Source: Prorocentrum cordatum
Taxonomy: Eukaryota; Sar; Dinophyceae; Prorocentrales; Prorocentraceae
NCBI GenBank assembly: GCA_963575745.1
Contig: CAUYUJ010021677.1
Location: forward strand, 41,101-98,600
Length of the DNA: 57,500 nucleotides
Direction of reading: 5' to 3'
Of the stretch, positions 29,701-38,600 are shown one piece after another. Position numbers and translations under genes: made by a program. The notes under the pieces are model-generated. The model saw nothing but the letters and a program-made list of their open reading frames with translations, was not told the origin of the DNA and did not search any database. How positions within the stretch are numbered: the stretch's first letter is position 1; every line of letters starts with the position of its first letter.

Positions 29701-30870
29701 GGAATTAGACGAAACGTACACCTTGCAGTCCAAGATGCGATTATACAGCCACCTGACGGAGTACAGAAAGGGGTGCCTAAGAGGTTCCTTGTCCTTCGAG
29801 AAAACAGGCTTCCACATAAGCTGAGGACCCTTGCCTCTCGCACCCCAAACCGGAAGCACCGATTGAGTGGCGTTGGCCACCTCCACTTCCGCAAGGTTGG
29901 CCCACCACTTGTAGGTGAGATTGAGCAGCCTTTGAGTTTCCGCCCCCCTCCCCGCCCTGGCAGCTACCAGAGCCGCCTCCAGCACGTCGAGAACAGGGTC
30001 CCAAGATGGGGGTTCCCGAGTGGGCCCTATGGCCCTTTGGGGGGGAAGGGGGGGAGGTTTGCGAAATTCCAAAACGTTGAGTTGAGCAGGCGAAGGGAAG
30101 AGCTCCAGATCCACAGGGGAGTGGGGGGTGAGAGGGGAATTGTAGTTGACACTCACCTGCCTGATAACCTTCGCGATGCCTGCCGAGACGACAAAGAAAT
30201 CAGATACTTTGAGGCCCCCCGTGCTGCGGAGCGTGTAGCCTCCGTCTGTTGGGGTGATCATCTGGCCTTTGAACTCCGAAACGAAATGCGACTTCTGAAA
30301 CTCACCTGGAGTCATGTTGAAATCGCCTCCCGCAATGACAGGGAGATCAGAATGTGAAAGTCCAGCTCCGAGACGCGACAAGATCTCCACGTTGCGCTCA
30401 GAAAGACCTTCGACGTCGTGGAGGTAGATCGATCCGACAAGGACCTGAAAACCTCCTGGAATATCTATAACACAAGCTCCAGCACGATGAGGGGACAGTA
30501 CGAAGCCCGACGACAACGTGTGAAGCCCGAGATACGATCTAGCCAAAACTGCAACACCTCCTGAAGACCCAGTGCCCTCCCCACGTGCGGCCGCCGCCCA
30601 ACACGACTTCCACCCATGACGAAAGAGCCATTCGGACGCCTTGGAGATGTCTTCATCTGAGCACAAGTGATGTTCTTGGACTAACAAAACGTGTGCCGTG
30701 GTCATTGGCAGCCACTTATACTTAAGTGACTGCCATCCTGAAACGTTGCAAGTCTGCACACAGAGCCCGAAATTATCCAAATCAGGCGGAGGAGGGGGCT
30801 GGAGAGAGCCTTCTACAAGCACTCCCGCGGCCACATCCTGACTGAGGAGGGGAGACGAGCCAGCCGACAT
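26701..30870 (-). CDS. LINE A ORF2: endonuclease, reverse transcriptase, RNase H polyprotein (1389 aa)
   Basis: The ATG at 30870 lies 13 nt after the ORF1 stop; the frame is open further upstream but only as a shadow of ORF1. The EEP endonuclease occupies about residues 35-270: CNVSGW (Asn), VQEHHL (Glu), AGGDFNMTP (Asp, Asn), VSDFFVVS (Asp) and LTPHSPVD (His). RT follows: MNSAVGVDGFHMKHF, LLGKPTGGFRPIGI, TLLQDMFKYYELI (motif A), SSGIIAGCSLATT (motif B) and ALYIDDSGLS near residue 783 (motif C). A zinc knuckle CHLCGSAPDTLHHRLWVC lies near 1123. RNase H has FTDGSACK (near 1216), PAGEFAAI, FYTDAQLVKDHF and GNHHADVGAK, so all acidic residues are present. It nicks DNA, primes cDNA synthesis and removes RNA. 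Likely active domains; the C-terminal extension is frameshifted. Confidence 0.93.
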   Translation of the reverse strand: MSAGSSPLLSQDVAAGVLVEGSLQPPPPPDLDNFGLCVQTCNVSGWQSLKYKWLPMTTAHVLLVQEHHLCSDEDISKASEWLFRHGWKSCWAAAARGEGTGSSGGVAVLARSYLGLHTLSSGFVLSPHRAGACVIDIPGGFQVLVGSIYLHDVEGLSERNVEILSRLGAGLSHSDLPVIAGGDFNMTPGEFQKSHFVSEFKGQMITPTDGGYTLRSTGGLKVSDFFVVSAGIAKVIRQVSVNYNSPLTPHSPVDLELFPSPAQLNVLEFRKPPPLPPQRAIGPTREPPSWDPVLDVLEAALVAARAGRGAETQRLLNLTYKWWANLAEVEVANATQSVLPVWGARGKGPQLMWKPVFSKDKEPLRHPFLYSVRWLYNRILDCKVYVSSNSQKAKSGGVDFARALRSYIFHPPPFVVENLGAHKELLITLQSMITRADLDSSGELEQDVLDLSLSFSDVVAQAEASARDRSLASWRSWLRENIDQEAKRAHMVTSEPKPWKPTSTLSSNGCVVSDPRSLLEAERNKFIHLWRAFDSPRELGPIADFLPAPELPPLDPNELVRISRSYKMNSAVGVDGFHMKHFSMISLPGVTALCRIMQVMEISSMLPFQLDATVLALLGKPTGGFRPIGIFMGPYRIWGEARRCLAESWEGAHARPYFAAGKYQGASDVVWRQSVRSESGATHSLHAATLLQDMFKYYELIDLERLLGRCIRLGFPIAMAKLAVRAYRAPRFLSLGGCIDGPWYASSGIIAGCSLATTLIRVNAVESLDTVRLRQGAQLALYIDDSGLSAVGSFNFVVDAITEGAPQLHAAIVDGIGAQVAADKSSLICSSAKLGRAIQAKLGVELTGPITSSAVNLGVDDTVGKSSRTQGRNKKLVIRRRLFIKRTGRVAKLRKTLGSRRTLRVFTAGPLPGLLYGSEVRGVTDYELMLIRRAAARTIKPSAGQRSLTVLSHLEGDPAWVGAVSPILRWHKEVWCSQVRAFEGSIPFRELRQAWEGVFLQDSPSWRAVGGPVAAMRKSLERISWTMRDFATFVTDKGIELSMTLMSPQLVKHHLRGAVFRVLEWEAGAKWDVPHRLCFDVVKFELRRKKYSALEKGCIRAVATDAVWTRAKALRLGYQIDPTCHLCGSAPDTLHHRLWVCRCQEVVELRSSLVTPELVCKALEEPNSIRSCFGAFAHPGDYFPGPAAESSGTFWAREDLPQDVGQFPFTNNIFTDGSACKHIVRELSRAGWCFVAVDDQGDLLGKLYGPVPPCYPQTAPAGEFAAICQAILFSGGPSDFYTDAQLVKDHFGRPQIDQLSPKRSYSGFSLSLLSDFWKVRSLNKVKAHRSLDEWTDNHDKMCRFGNHHADVGAKSASAGEGYLGHPQPSEEDRCRLDLDIKFSRAVVVC

Positions 30871-30883
30871 CGGCTGAGGTGGG

Positions 30884-31948
30884 CTAGGAAGGAGTCCGAG
30901 GAGCAGGAGCCTCGGTAGGAGTGGCAGCCATCGTCTTGGCACGCTTGGCCGCTGCCTCGATGAAAGTCGAGACGCGCTGCCTCGACTCACTCGAGACTTC
31001 CTCCGACTGTGCCTGCTGCCATGCATGTAAAAAGTTCTGGAAAGCTTCTGAGTCCGCAGCCTCGACCTGAGGCATTGCTTCATCAGAGTGAGTGGGTTCA
31101 CCCGTCTCCACCCCAGCCTCACCACCCGTCCCCCCACCACTGTCAGAAGCAGCAGGAGCAGCTCCACTGCCTGCGGCTTCCTTCTGGGCAACGGATTGGC
31201 AGCTGGTCTTGAGTTTGGCCCAGCCCTCACGAATTGCGGCCAGGTCGCCAGACTCCAGCACGCTGTCGAAGTTGGACAAATGCCCCTGGAGCTCCGCCTG
31301 CGGCGGGGGCGGGAGGTCGGCCACCTTGGCCGCCAGCTCCAGGTACCTGGCCTTGAGCTGCACCTGCTGGGTTGCGGTCTCCGCCCTCTTCTCCTTGAGC
31401 TCCGCGAGGCGCGACTCGGTGTCTGCGATCTGGGAGTCGAGCGAGTTGAGGGCGCGAACATTCTTGTCAAGAGCCTGCTGAGCCTCAGATGCCTGCTGCC
31501 GAAGGGGACGAGCTTCAGACTGCTGGGAACGGATGGCTGAAGCCGACGCCGCGATGGAGCTGGCCACTGCTGCACGCTCTGGGAAATCGTCCTTGAGCTG
31601 ACCCATGAGCAGCTGAAGCTGGGCGAGGAGGGACGACGGGTCCGCGGGATGAGCCAAAGCGCCTCCACGACCGCCAGGTCCTCCCCCGACGCCGCCGCCT
31701 CCGCCACTCCCAAACCCGCCTTTGCCACGTCCTCCACCTTTGGGTCCTTGACCTTTGTGAGAACCTTTTGGGCCTGGAACTGCTGGGCCACTTTGCCACA
31801 CACCCCCAGGATCGCGAGGAGCGCCAGGAGAAACGCGCGGAATGGGGGCCCAACAATTCGCACACCATTTGTACCACGGTTTGTTGCACTTCGCAGCACC
31901 ACACGAGAGACATTTCGCACCGATGATCTCATGCTGCTTTGGTCCCAT
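30884..31948 (-). CDS. LINE A ORF1: RNA-binding zinc and coiled-coil protein (354 aa)
   Basis: First ATG after the spliced leader, 96 nt downstream of it, and the frame is uninterrupted. The N-terminus shows a zinc motif with Cys at 13, 16, 21, 29 and 32 (KCLSCGAAKCNKPWYKWC-ANC). A Gly/Pro/Lys-rich segment at about 35-95 suits RNA binding. Residues of about 100-240 are helical and heptad-like (SQIADTESRLAELKEKRAET), typical of ORF1 trimerising coiled coils. The C-terminus ends in a basic AAAKRAKT and a Pro-rich tail. It coats the LINE RNA to form the retrotransposition particle; this role is inferred from layout and position before ORF2. ORF1 of LINEs B, C and D share the plan but little sequence. 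Confidence 0.88.
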   Translation of the reverse strand: MGPKQHEIIGAKCLSCGAAKCNKPWYKWCANCWAPIPRVSPGAPRDPGGVWQSGPAVPGPKGSHKGQGPKGGGRGKGGFGSGGGGGVGGGPGGRGGALAHPADPSSLLAQLQLLMGQLKDDFPERAAVASSIAASASAIRSQQSEARPLRQQASEAQQALDKNVRALNSLDSQIADTESRLAELKEKRAETATQQVQLKARYLELAAKVADLPPPPQAELQGHLSNFDSVLESGDLAAIREGWAKLKTSCQSVAQKEAAGSGAAPAASDSGGGTGGEAGVETGEPTHSDEAMPQVEAADSEAFQNFLHAWQQAQSEEVSSESRQRVSTFIEAAAKRAKTMAATPTEAPAPRTPS

Positions 31949-32044
31949 GGGAGACGCCGCGAACGATGCTACTGTCTGAACGAGCCACTTGACCCGCTAG
32001 CGCAGTGTGCCGTTCTGAAGTATACGCTAGCAAGCCCAAATCAC

Positions 32045-32066
32045 CTTGAGCCAAAATGGCTACGGA
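32045..32066 (-). other. DinoSL spliced leader at the 5' end of LINE A
   Basis: Exact 22-nt match to the dinoflagellate spliced leader exon with T at its first, variable position; core TAGCCATTTTGGCTCAAG. It marks the trans-spliced 5' end of the mRNA that was copied. The first three bases TCC merge with the flanking tract. Confidence 0.97.
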
Positions 32067-32165
32067 GGAGGAGAGAGAAGCAGGGAGGGGGGAGGAGTGA
32101 GGAGGAGGGAGGAGTGAGGAGTGAGGAGGAGGGAGGAGGGAGGAGTGAGGAGGAGGGAGAAGGAT
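32064..32165 (+). repeat. GGA-type tract at the 5' flank of LINE A
   Basis: GGAGGAGTGAGGAGG-type units repeated about six times, abutting the spliced leader with shared GGA. Confidence 0.93.
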
Positions 32166-32607
32166 CATCGTCATCATGATCATCAGCACCAACAGCAACA
32201 TCATCATCATCATCACCATCATCATCAACATCATCATCGCCATCATCATCATCACCATCATCACCGGCATCCTCATCATCACCAGCATAATCATTAGCAT
32301 CATCATCACAACCATCATCATCAGGATCACTACAACAACCACCAAGATCGCAATCATCATCGTCATCATCATCATCATCATCTAACATCGTCTTCATCAC
32401 CACTCATCATCAGCAGCATCATCATCATCACCACCATCACTATCACGATCACCATCACCACCACCATCATCACCGTCATCAACACCATCATCATCAATAC
32501 CATTATCATTATCATCAAAAGCAGCACGTTCATCATAATCGTCATCACCATCTTCATAATAAACATGGTCAGTCCTTATCATCATCATCGGTAGCATAAG
32601 CATCGTC

Positions 32608-32657
<50 letters not shown>

Positions 32658-32735
32658 CATCATCATCGCCATCATCATCATCATGATCCTCATCGTCATC
32701 ATCATCAGCATCATCAGCATCATCAGCATCATCAG

Positions 32736-32778
<43 letters not shown>

Positions 32779-32835
32779 GTCATCGCCATCGCCATCGTCA
32801 TCGTCAACAACGTCAGCATCGTCAACGTCGTCATC
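32165..32835 (+). repeat. TCA/ATC microsatellite, interrupted
   Basis: Same class as 1-630, with CAG, CAC and TCG variants and several short non-repeat islands (for example 32515-32600). Confidence 0.96.
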
Positions 32836-33256
32836 CTCCCCCTTTGCCCCCTCCTTCCCTTCCCCTCTCAGCCCACCTCACCCTCTCTTTCTCTCTTTCT
32901 CCAAATCCCCTTCCCTCCCCCTCTCCCCTTCCCAATCCCCTTCCCCCTTCCCAATCCCACTCCCCCTCCCTATCCCCTTCGCCCACGGCGATGATTCGCC
33001 GTAGGCGACTGACATATACATCCCGAGACCGCCAGCGAACTCCCGGGAGACCCTCAAGACATCCCCCCTGACGTACCCAAGAAGCCCCCAACGGGCACCA
33101 AGGAACCTGAAACATGTTTCTGAGAGGCCCCCGCGAGGCCTCCCAGGAGAGCCCAACAAGCCTCCAAGCGTCCGCGGCCTTGCTGGGGCACCCCTCTTGA
33201 ACCCCATTTCAGGGTGGAAGGGACCTGCCTGCAATCATTGATGTTCTTATGGCTTT
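32836..33256. other. Intergenic, no recognised gene
   Basis: CCCTTCCC-type runs to about 32975, then complex sequence containing GGGAGACCCTCAAGACAT and GAGGCCCCCGCGAGGCCTCC. No domain recognised. Confidence 0.5.
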
Positions 33257-33376
33257 TGCAAGATTTGGTAATCTGCGGTTCTTCGATCTTGGTCCCAGGG
33301 ACCCCCTGGACGCGAGAGAAAGAAGAGAGATAAAGAGAGAGAGAGAGAGGGAGAGCGGGAGGGGGAGAGAGAGAGA

Positions 33377-33408
<32 letters not shown>

Positions 33409-33601
33409 AAGAGAGATAGAGAGAGAGAGAGAAAACAAGAGAGAGAGAGAGAGAAACAGCGGGAACGGGAACGGGAACGGACCCCTGGGGCGTTCAAGAT
33501 TTGGGGATATGCGGTTCGTCGATCTCGGTCTCAGGGGCCCCCTGGACGCGAGAGAAACAGAGAGGGAGAGAGAGAAATAGAGAGATAGAGAGAGCGGGAG
33601 G

Positions 33602-33645
<44 letters not shown>

Positions 33646-33750
33646 GAGAAGGCGACAGAGAGAAAAAGAGAGAGAGAGAGAGATAGAACAAGAGAGAGAG
33701 AGAGAGAAGGAACGGGAACGGAAACGGGAACGGACCCCTGGGGCGTTCAC
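33257..33750. repeat. Two tandem ~240-250-bp units, each with an internal GA microsatellite
   Basis: Each unit begins CAAGATTTGG..ATCTGCGGTT or ATATGCGGTT, continues CCCCCTGGACGCGAGAGAAA, runs through (GA)n and ends GAACGGACCCCTGGGGCGTTC after GGGAAC repeats. Unit 1 covers about 33257-33493 and unit 2 about 33494-33750. The unit end recurs inverted at 25551. Confidence 0.9.
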
Positions 33751-33869
33751 TTTTTTTGACGGGCTCCCCCCCCCAACACTCGGCGCCGTCGATCAGGGGG
33801 GCTCCCCTCCCCCCCAAACCCACCCCTCTCCCGACCCCCCCCCTTCCCAAGGGGGGGGGGGGGTCAAAC

Positions 33870-34235
33870 CCCCCCCCCCCGGCGCCGGAGCCGGCGGCCA
33901 CCAGCAGCGCCGACGGCGGGGACGCAGCGACGATGACCAGAGGCAGCCTAAGGGGGGGGAGTCACCCCCCCCCCTCCCCCACCCGTGGCGCCGAAGGGGG
34001 GGTGGTTCACCCCTCCCCCGTCCCCTAGCGCCGGCGCCGGCGCTGGCGGCGGCCAGCACCGCCGGCGCTGGCGGTGGCGACGGCGGGGACGCAGCGACGA
34101 CGACCCGAGGCAGCCCAAGGGGGGCTGTAGGGGTTTCAACCCCCCCCCGCCCTGGTGCCGGCGCTTGGTGCTGGCGGCGGCCATCACCGCGGGCGCTGGC
34201 GCCGGCGACGGCGGGGACGCAGCGACGATAACCAC
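33870..34235 (+). repeat. Three tandem ~120-bp GC-rich units
   Basis: Each unit holds GCGCCGG/GGTGCCGG, GCTGGCGGCGGCCA-type text, GACGGCGGGGACGCAGCGACGA and, in the first two, GGCAGCC-AAGGGGGG followed by a C-run. The third runs into the CCA array. Confidence 0.85.
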
Positions 34236-34800
34236 CACCACCACTACCACCACCAGTACCGCCTCAACCCACGACCACCACCAACCCACCACACAACCAC
34301 CACCACCACCACAGCCACCACCACCACAACCACCACCACCACAACTCACCATCACCACCACCACTACCACAAAAACCCACCACCACTACCACCACCACCA
34401 CCACCACCACCCACCACAATCTACCACGCCACCACCACCGCCACCACAACCACCACCACTACCAGCAGCACGACCAACCACAAACCACCACACCACCACC
34501 ACCGCCACCACCACCACCACCACCAGCACCACCTCCACAAACCACCGCCACCACCACAACCCACCACCACCACCACCACCAACACCACAAACCACCACGA
34601 CACCACCACCACCACACCACCACCACCAACACCATCACCACCAAACCCACCACCACAACCACCACCATAACCACATCAAACCACTACACCACCACCACCA
34701 CCACCACAACCACCACCACCGCCACCACCACCACCGCCACCACCACCACCACCACCCACACCACCACCACCACCACAACCAACCACCACGACCACCACCG
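34232..34800 (+). repeat. CCA/CAC trinucleotide microsatellite
   Basis: About 570 bp of CCA triplets with AAC and TAC interruptions. Poly-His, poly-Pro or poly-Thr frames are artefacts. Confidence 0.97.
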
Positions 34801-34935
34801 TCGTCCTCGTGAGAAGCTCCCCGCCGCCGCCGCCCGCCGCCGCAGGCGTTGGCGCTGGCCCAGACAAGGAAATCGTCGTCCCCGCCGCCGCCGCCGCCAG
34901 CCGAGGAGAGGGAGAGAGAAAAAATAGGGGAGGGG

Positions 34936-35040
34936 GGGGGGTTCGAACCCCCACCCCCCCCTCCGGGGGGGGGCGGAGGGGGGGTTCGAACCCCCCCCCT
35001 CCATCCAACGGGGGGGGTACGGTTCCACCCCCCCCCTTCC
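34936..35040. repeat. G/C-run inverted repeats around TTCGAA
   Basis: GGGGTTCGAACCCCC at about 34938 and GGGGTTCGAACCCCCCC at about 34982 are self-complementary and lie in alternating G8 and C8 runs. A third, GGGGTACGGTTCCACCCC, follows. Confidence 0.75.
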
Positions 35041-35199
35041 AAGCGACCACAGAACGCGCTCTTTCTCGGTAATGCACCCCGAACGATGCCAACAAAGTGG
35101 GGCGAAACTTCTTGCCTCGGAGCAGAAGGGCTCACATTTCGACAACAATAGTGCGGAAGGCGCGGGAACTACGACGACGGCAAGGCAGGGCGTAACGTC

Positions 35200-35326
35200 G
35201 CATCAGGAGGAGGAGGAGGAGGAGGAGGAGGAGGAGGAGGTGGAGGAGGAGGAGGAAGACGAGAGGGAGGAGGAGGAGGAAGACGAGAGGGAGGAGGAGG
35301 AGGAGGAGGAGGAGGAGGACATGTCC
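35200..35326 (+). repeat. GGA microsatellite
   Basis: GGA triplets with two GAAGACGAGAGGGA interruptions. Confidence 0.95.
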
Positions 35327-35449
35327 GCCCTGCCTGCGGAGTCGCACGAGGTACGGCGGGCCCCAAGCCAGGCAGGGGGGGGTGCTTGCTCCGGGGCCGA
35401 CGCCCGACCCTCCAACGGGGTGCTGGTGGTCCACCCGGGCGTTCTCCCC

Positions 35450-35722
35450 GGACCTCGGCCTCCGGGGCTTGCTTTGGTGTTTTTTCCCCAACCATCCTGT
35501 GGTGTTGGGTCCTAGTTTTGAATAGACGGTGCCCCGCGTCTCCTCCTCCTTCCTTCCGTCCTCCTCCCCCTCCTCTCTCCTCCCTCCTCCCTCCTCCCCC
35601 TCCTCCCTCCTCCCCCATCCTTGCCTTTGCTCTCGGCACACCTCTCACACGTTTCGTAGCCCCACAGGGAGCTCCACCGAAGGCCCCTGGACCTCGGCCT
35701 CCGGGGCTTGCTTTGGTGTTTT
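35450..35722 (+). repeat. Pair of ~33-bp direct repeats flanking a TCC tract
   Basis: GACCTCGGCCTCCGGGGC followed by TTGCTTTGGTGTTTTT occurs at about 35453-35486 and again at about 35691-35722. Between them lies a TCC-rich tract (35545-35620). Confidence 0.85.
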
Positions 35723-36039
35723 TGTCGGGGACGTCCACGAGGGGGGCGTCCGCCCCCGAACCGAATCGACAACTTGGATCGAGGAACGAAGCAGATCGGA
35801 TCGGCGGAGATCGGCTGCCGAGTCGGGAAAGGCCGGACTGGCAGAACTCGGCGGACCAGTCAGGCCTCCACCGAGAAATCGAGAATTGACATCGGAATCC
35901 GAGGTCGAATCGACTCGAAGTCGGCATCCATCGGAATCGAATCGAATCAAAGCGGAGGGATCGACATGACCCCTGTTGAGCCACAAGGGCCGTCGAACTC
36001 GCGTCCGGGGCGCAACGCCGCCCTCAGGGAAGGGGCCGG
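35723..36039. other. Intergenic, no recognised gene
   Basis: AATCG/ATCGG-rich short repetition at 35760-35960. No domain recognised. Confidence 0.5.
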
Positions 36040-36312
36040 AAGGAGGAGGAGGAGAAGGAGGTGGAGGAGGAGGAGGAGGAGGAGGAGGAGGAGGAGGAGG
36101 AGGAGGAGGCGGAGGGGGAGGAGGGTCAGGAGGGGGAGGAGAGCGAGGAGGAGGAGGAGGACGAGGATATATTCTGCTTACGATGAGGAGCGGCCCCAGA
36201 TGTCCAGGCCCCTCCTCGTGTCTCCCTCCTCCTCCTACTGGTCCTCCTCCTCCCCCTCCTCCTCCCACTGCTCTTCTTCCTCCTCCTCCTCCTCCTCCTC
36301 CTCCTCCTCCTG
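36040..36312. repeat. GGA array facing a TCC array
   Basis: GGA to about 36170, a 45-bp spacer, then TCC from about 36216 to 36312. Mirror arrangement as at 24195-24530. Confidence 0.92.
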
Positions 36313-36557
36313 CAGAACACTAGATATTCCTCGTGCGCAAAATCGCTTCGGGATGTTCTTTTAGCGGCATGCGCATAGAACAAAGCAGAACGTTCAAATA
36401 GGAGAGCCGTGCTCAATGTTCTCAAGATGAGGAGCGATGTCTGGGCTCTCTTCGTGAGCAGAATCGCTCTGGAACGGAGTTATCCTCGTCCTGGCCCCCT
36501 CGCCGTCTTCGATGGCAACTCACGGGAGCCTCCCATACCATCTTGTCGGCTCCAACG

Positions 36558-36685
36558 ATTCGACGCTCATCGACGCTAGTCGACGCTAATCGACGCTACA
36601 TCAACGCTGATCGACACTAGCCGACGCTAGATCGGCGCTATCTCATCGACTCCCAGACGCTAATCGACACTAGTCGACGCTAAAG
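36558..36685 (+). repeat. Decamer minisatellite, TCGACGCTAA type
   Basis: TCGACGCTAA/G units recur about ten times with single-base changes (TCGACACTAG, TCAACGCTGA). Confidence 0.88.
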
Positions 36686-36727
36686 ACGGAATGAAGAGGG
36701 TAGATCTGGGGCGCACAAACTTGGATT

Positions 36728-36772
36728 AGCGATCCATGGATTTGCCGCACGGTCGCCAAATCCATGGATCGG
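36728..36772. repeat. Hairpin around GATCCATGGATTTG
   Basis: GATCCATGGATTTG and CAAATCCATGGATC are perfect complements separated by about 14 nt. Each arm also contains the palindrome ATCCATGGAT. Confidence 0.85.
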
Positions 36773-37025
36773 GAGGGGGTACCCTCCCCAAAATGCGTCC
36801 AACGCCGCCTCGTTCGGCGGCGGAAATCCGCGATCTCCCACGGAAGCGGGACCCGTCACTAATCCACGCGGCCTTGATCGACGTTTGCGATCGCCTGAGT
36901 ATACCAGGCTCGCATGATGTGCTGCCGAGCCCGTCCGACCAGGGCTGGTGGTCCTTCCTTGAGCAGGGACCGACCGTTCCGGCATTCCTATAGCCCTACC
37001 ACGAATCTTTTTGGAACCAAAAAAA

Positions 37026-37111
37026 GTTCTAAGAACAAAAACACTGTTCTTAGAACATGAGCCCGATGTGTTTTTAAAAAAGACAGCCCCAGCCAGAAAT
37101 GTTCTGAGAAC
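37026..37111. repeat. Three GTTCTnAGAAC palindromes
   Basis: GTTCTAAGAAC (37026-37036), GTTCTTAGAAC (37046-37056) and GTTCTGAGAAC (37101-37111). The form resembles inverted-repeat transcription-factor sites, but no gene lies nearby. Confidence 0.8.
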
Positions 37112-37399
37112 ATGTCGTGCAGACCACAGAAGGTTTTGAGAAGATTATTTGGTGGGCCTCTAGGCGAGCCAGGACGCTTCGCCACTGCTTGACTCCACCC
37201 CCCCCACATTGTCCGCTGACGGCCCCGAGGCCCGGAGCCGGTTCGGGAAGGCCAAGCAAGGGCCCCCAAAAGGAGGTTGGGAGGCCAGATTAACGAGGAC
37301 AGACTAAGGAAGAGTAAGCCCCAGCTGGGAGCTGTTGCGCCGGAGCGGGCCTCGGAGTAATCGGGATAAAGCCGGATGAAGCGGCATTCAGCAGGATTA
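37112..37399. other. Intergenic, no recognised gene
   Basis: No domain, RNA gene or element end recognised. Confidence 0.5.
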
Positions 37400-37577
37400 C
37401 TCCAGATTTCGTAATATAAAGGAGGGGGTCACAACCCTCCCAGACGAGAAGTTTTAGACCCCCCAGACTATCCATCAAAGGGCGGCCCTTTGCCTAGACC
37501 CCCCCGAACCCTCCAAGACAGCTCAGATTAGACCCCCCCCGAATATGACCCCCCCCACTTTGTTATGGAATCCGGAG
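37400..37577. mobile_element. MITE-like element, family III, copy 3, diverged
   Basis: Left end CTCCAGATTTCGTAATATAA matches the other copies; right end CTTTGTTATGGAATCCGGAG is a diverged complement. TA at 37398-37399 and 37578-37579. The C-rich interior differs from copies 1 and 2, so only the ends define the family. Confidence 0.88.
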
Positions 37578-37579
37578 TA

Positions 37580-38600
37580 AGCCAATTTTTTTCCCACGCA
37601 AAGAGTGGTAATGAAGGATTTGGCAACCGATGACATCCACCAGCGACCACGGTCGCCAGTCGCAGAAAGTATGCCCTGCGAGCGTGGCCGAAACTCGGGG
37701 CGGAAATTCGGGCGGTCGTGCGCCAGAACGACAGAAGGAAAGGAGGAAGAGGAGGAAGAAGAGGAGGAGGAGGAGAAAGGGAGGAGGGAAAGAAACCATA
37801 TTGCCAATGATACGAATTTGCCGTGCAGCGTCTCTGCTCCTGGCCTGCCGAGGCGTTGTGCGGCAGCCCCCCTACTGAATGGCCTAGTCGGCCAAACCAG
37901 TACATCCAACACAACATGAGACAGGAGAGGAAGGGGGGACGAAGGAGACGAGGGAAAAGGAGGGGGAAAACGCCAAGAGCCAAGACGACCCCACCAACAA
38001 GGCAAAGGGAACATGCCCTCGATAATCGTGCAGACGGACGTGGCACGATAAAGTGCAGTATCGATGAGGTGAACCAAACAACAACTCCTCCACCCGCCTC
38101 TCCTAGGGAGCGCGGCCGCCGTGCGACCGCCGGCACAGGTGAATTGGAGCGAGGGAGAGAGGAGCAAGCAGAGGAGGCAGAAAGCGGGCCTACCCCAAGC
38201 AGAGTGAGCCAGCGTTACGCCTCCGGGAGGACCGAGAGGAGAGGGGAAGCTGCCGACCTTGAACATGAAGCCTGCTGTATTAGGGGGAAAACAAACCTAC
38301 CTCGCTTTTGACCACCCTCGCTTCCAAGAGATACCAAACGATGCCAAACTGCGGCCTGTACTGGTCAGGCCGCTTGACGAGGAGGAGCGTGGTACCACTT
38401 GGTGTTGCCTGGAAGCGAAAGCGGGGTAGGTAATTCACGCTCTGGGATGCTGCCTCACCACTCGCGCCGCCAACCGTCGCCGGGGCCTTGGGCCCTGCCC
38501 TGCTGTGTTCCTGGCGGCAGGAGGAGGAGGGAGGAGAGAAGGAGAGCAAAAAGGAGAGCAGAGCCGAGGGGCGATGGGATCCAGAGACAAAGGGAAACGC
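37580..38600. other. Intergenic, no recognised gene
   Basis: GGA-like run at 37740-37795. Minus-strand frames are long but have no recognised domain. A short GGA-rich segment lies at 38515-38550. Confidence 0.5.

Larger units (their letters stand above)
25752..32066 (-). mobile_element. LINE A: near-intact dinoflagellate non-LTR retrotransposon
   Basis: Minus-strand element of about 6.3 kb. The 5' end is DinoSL (32066-32045), then a 96-nt leader, ORF1 (31948-30884), ORF2 (30870-26701), a C-terminal zinc domain one frame over (to 25917) and a 3' UTR of about 160 nt with a strong hairpin (25904-25845). Both flanks are purine tracts on the plus strand, TCC in LINE orientation. The 3' boundary is set where unique sequence meets the purine tract. 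Only one lesion is seen. Confidence 0.9.

Noticed and set aside
26701-31932. Reading LINE A as a single 1743-codon protein from 31932
   Set aside because: The first 350 codons are the shadow of ORF1 in another frame. ORF2 motifs begin only after the ATG at 30870, just past the ORF1 stop.
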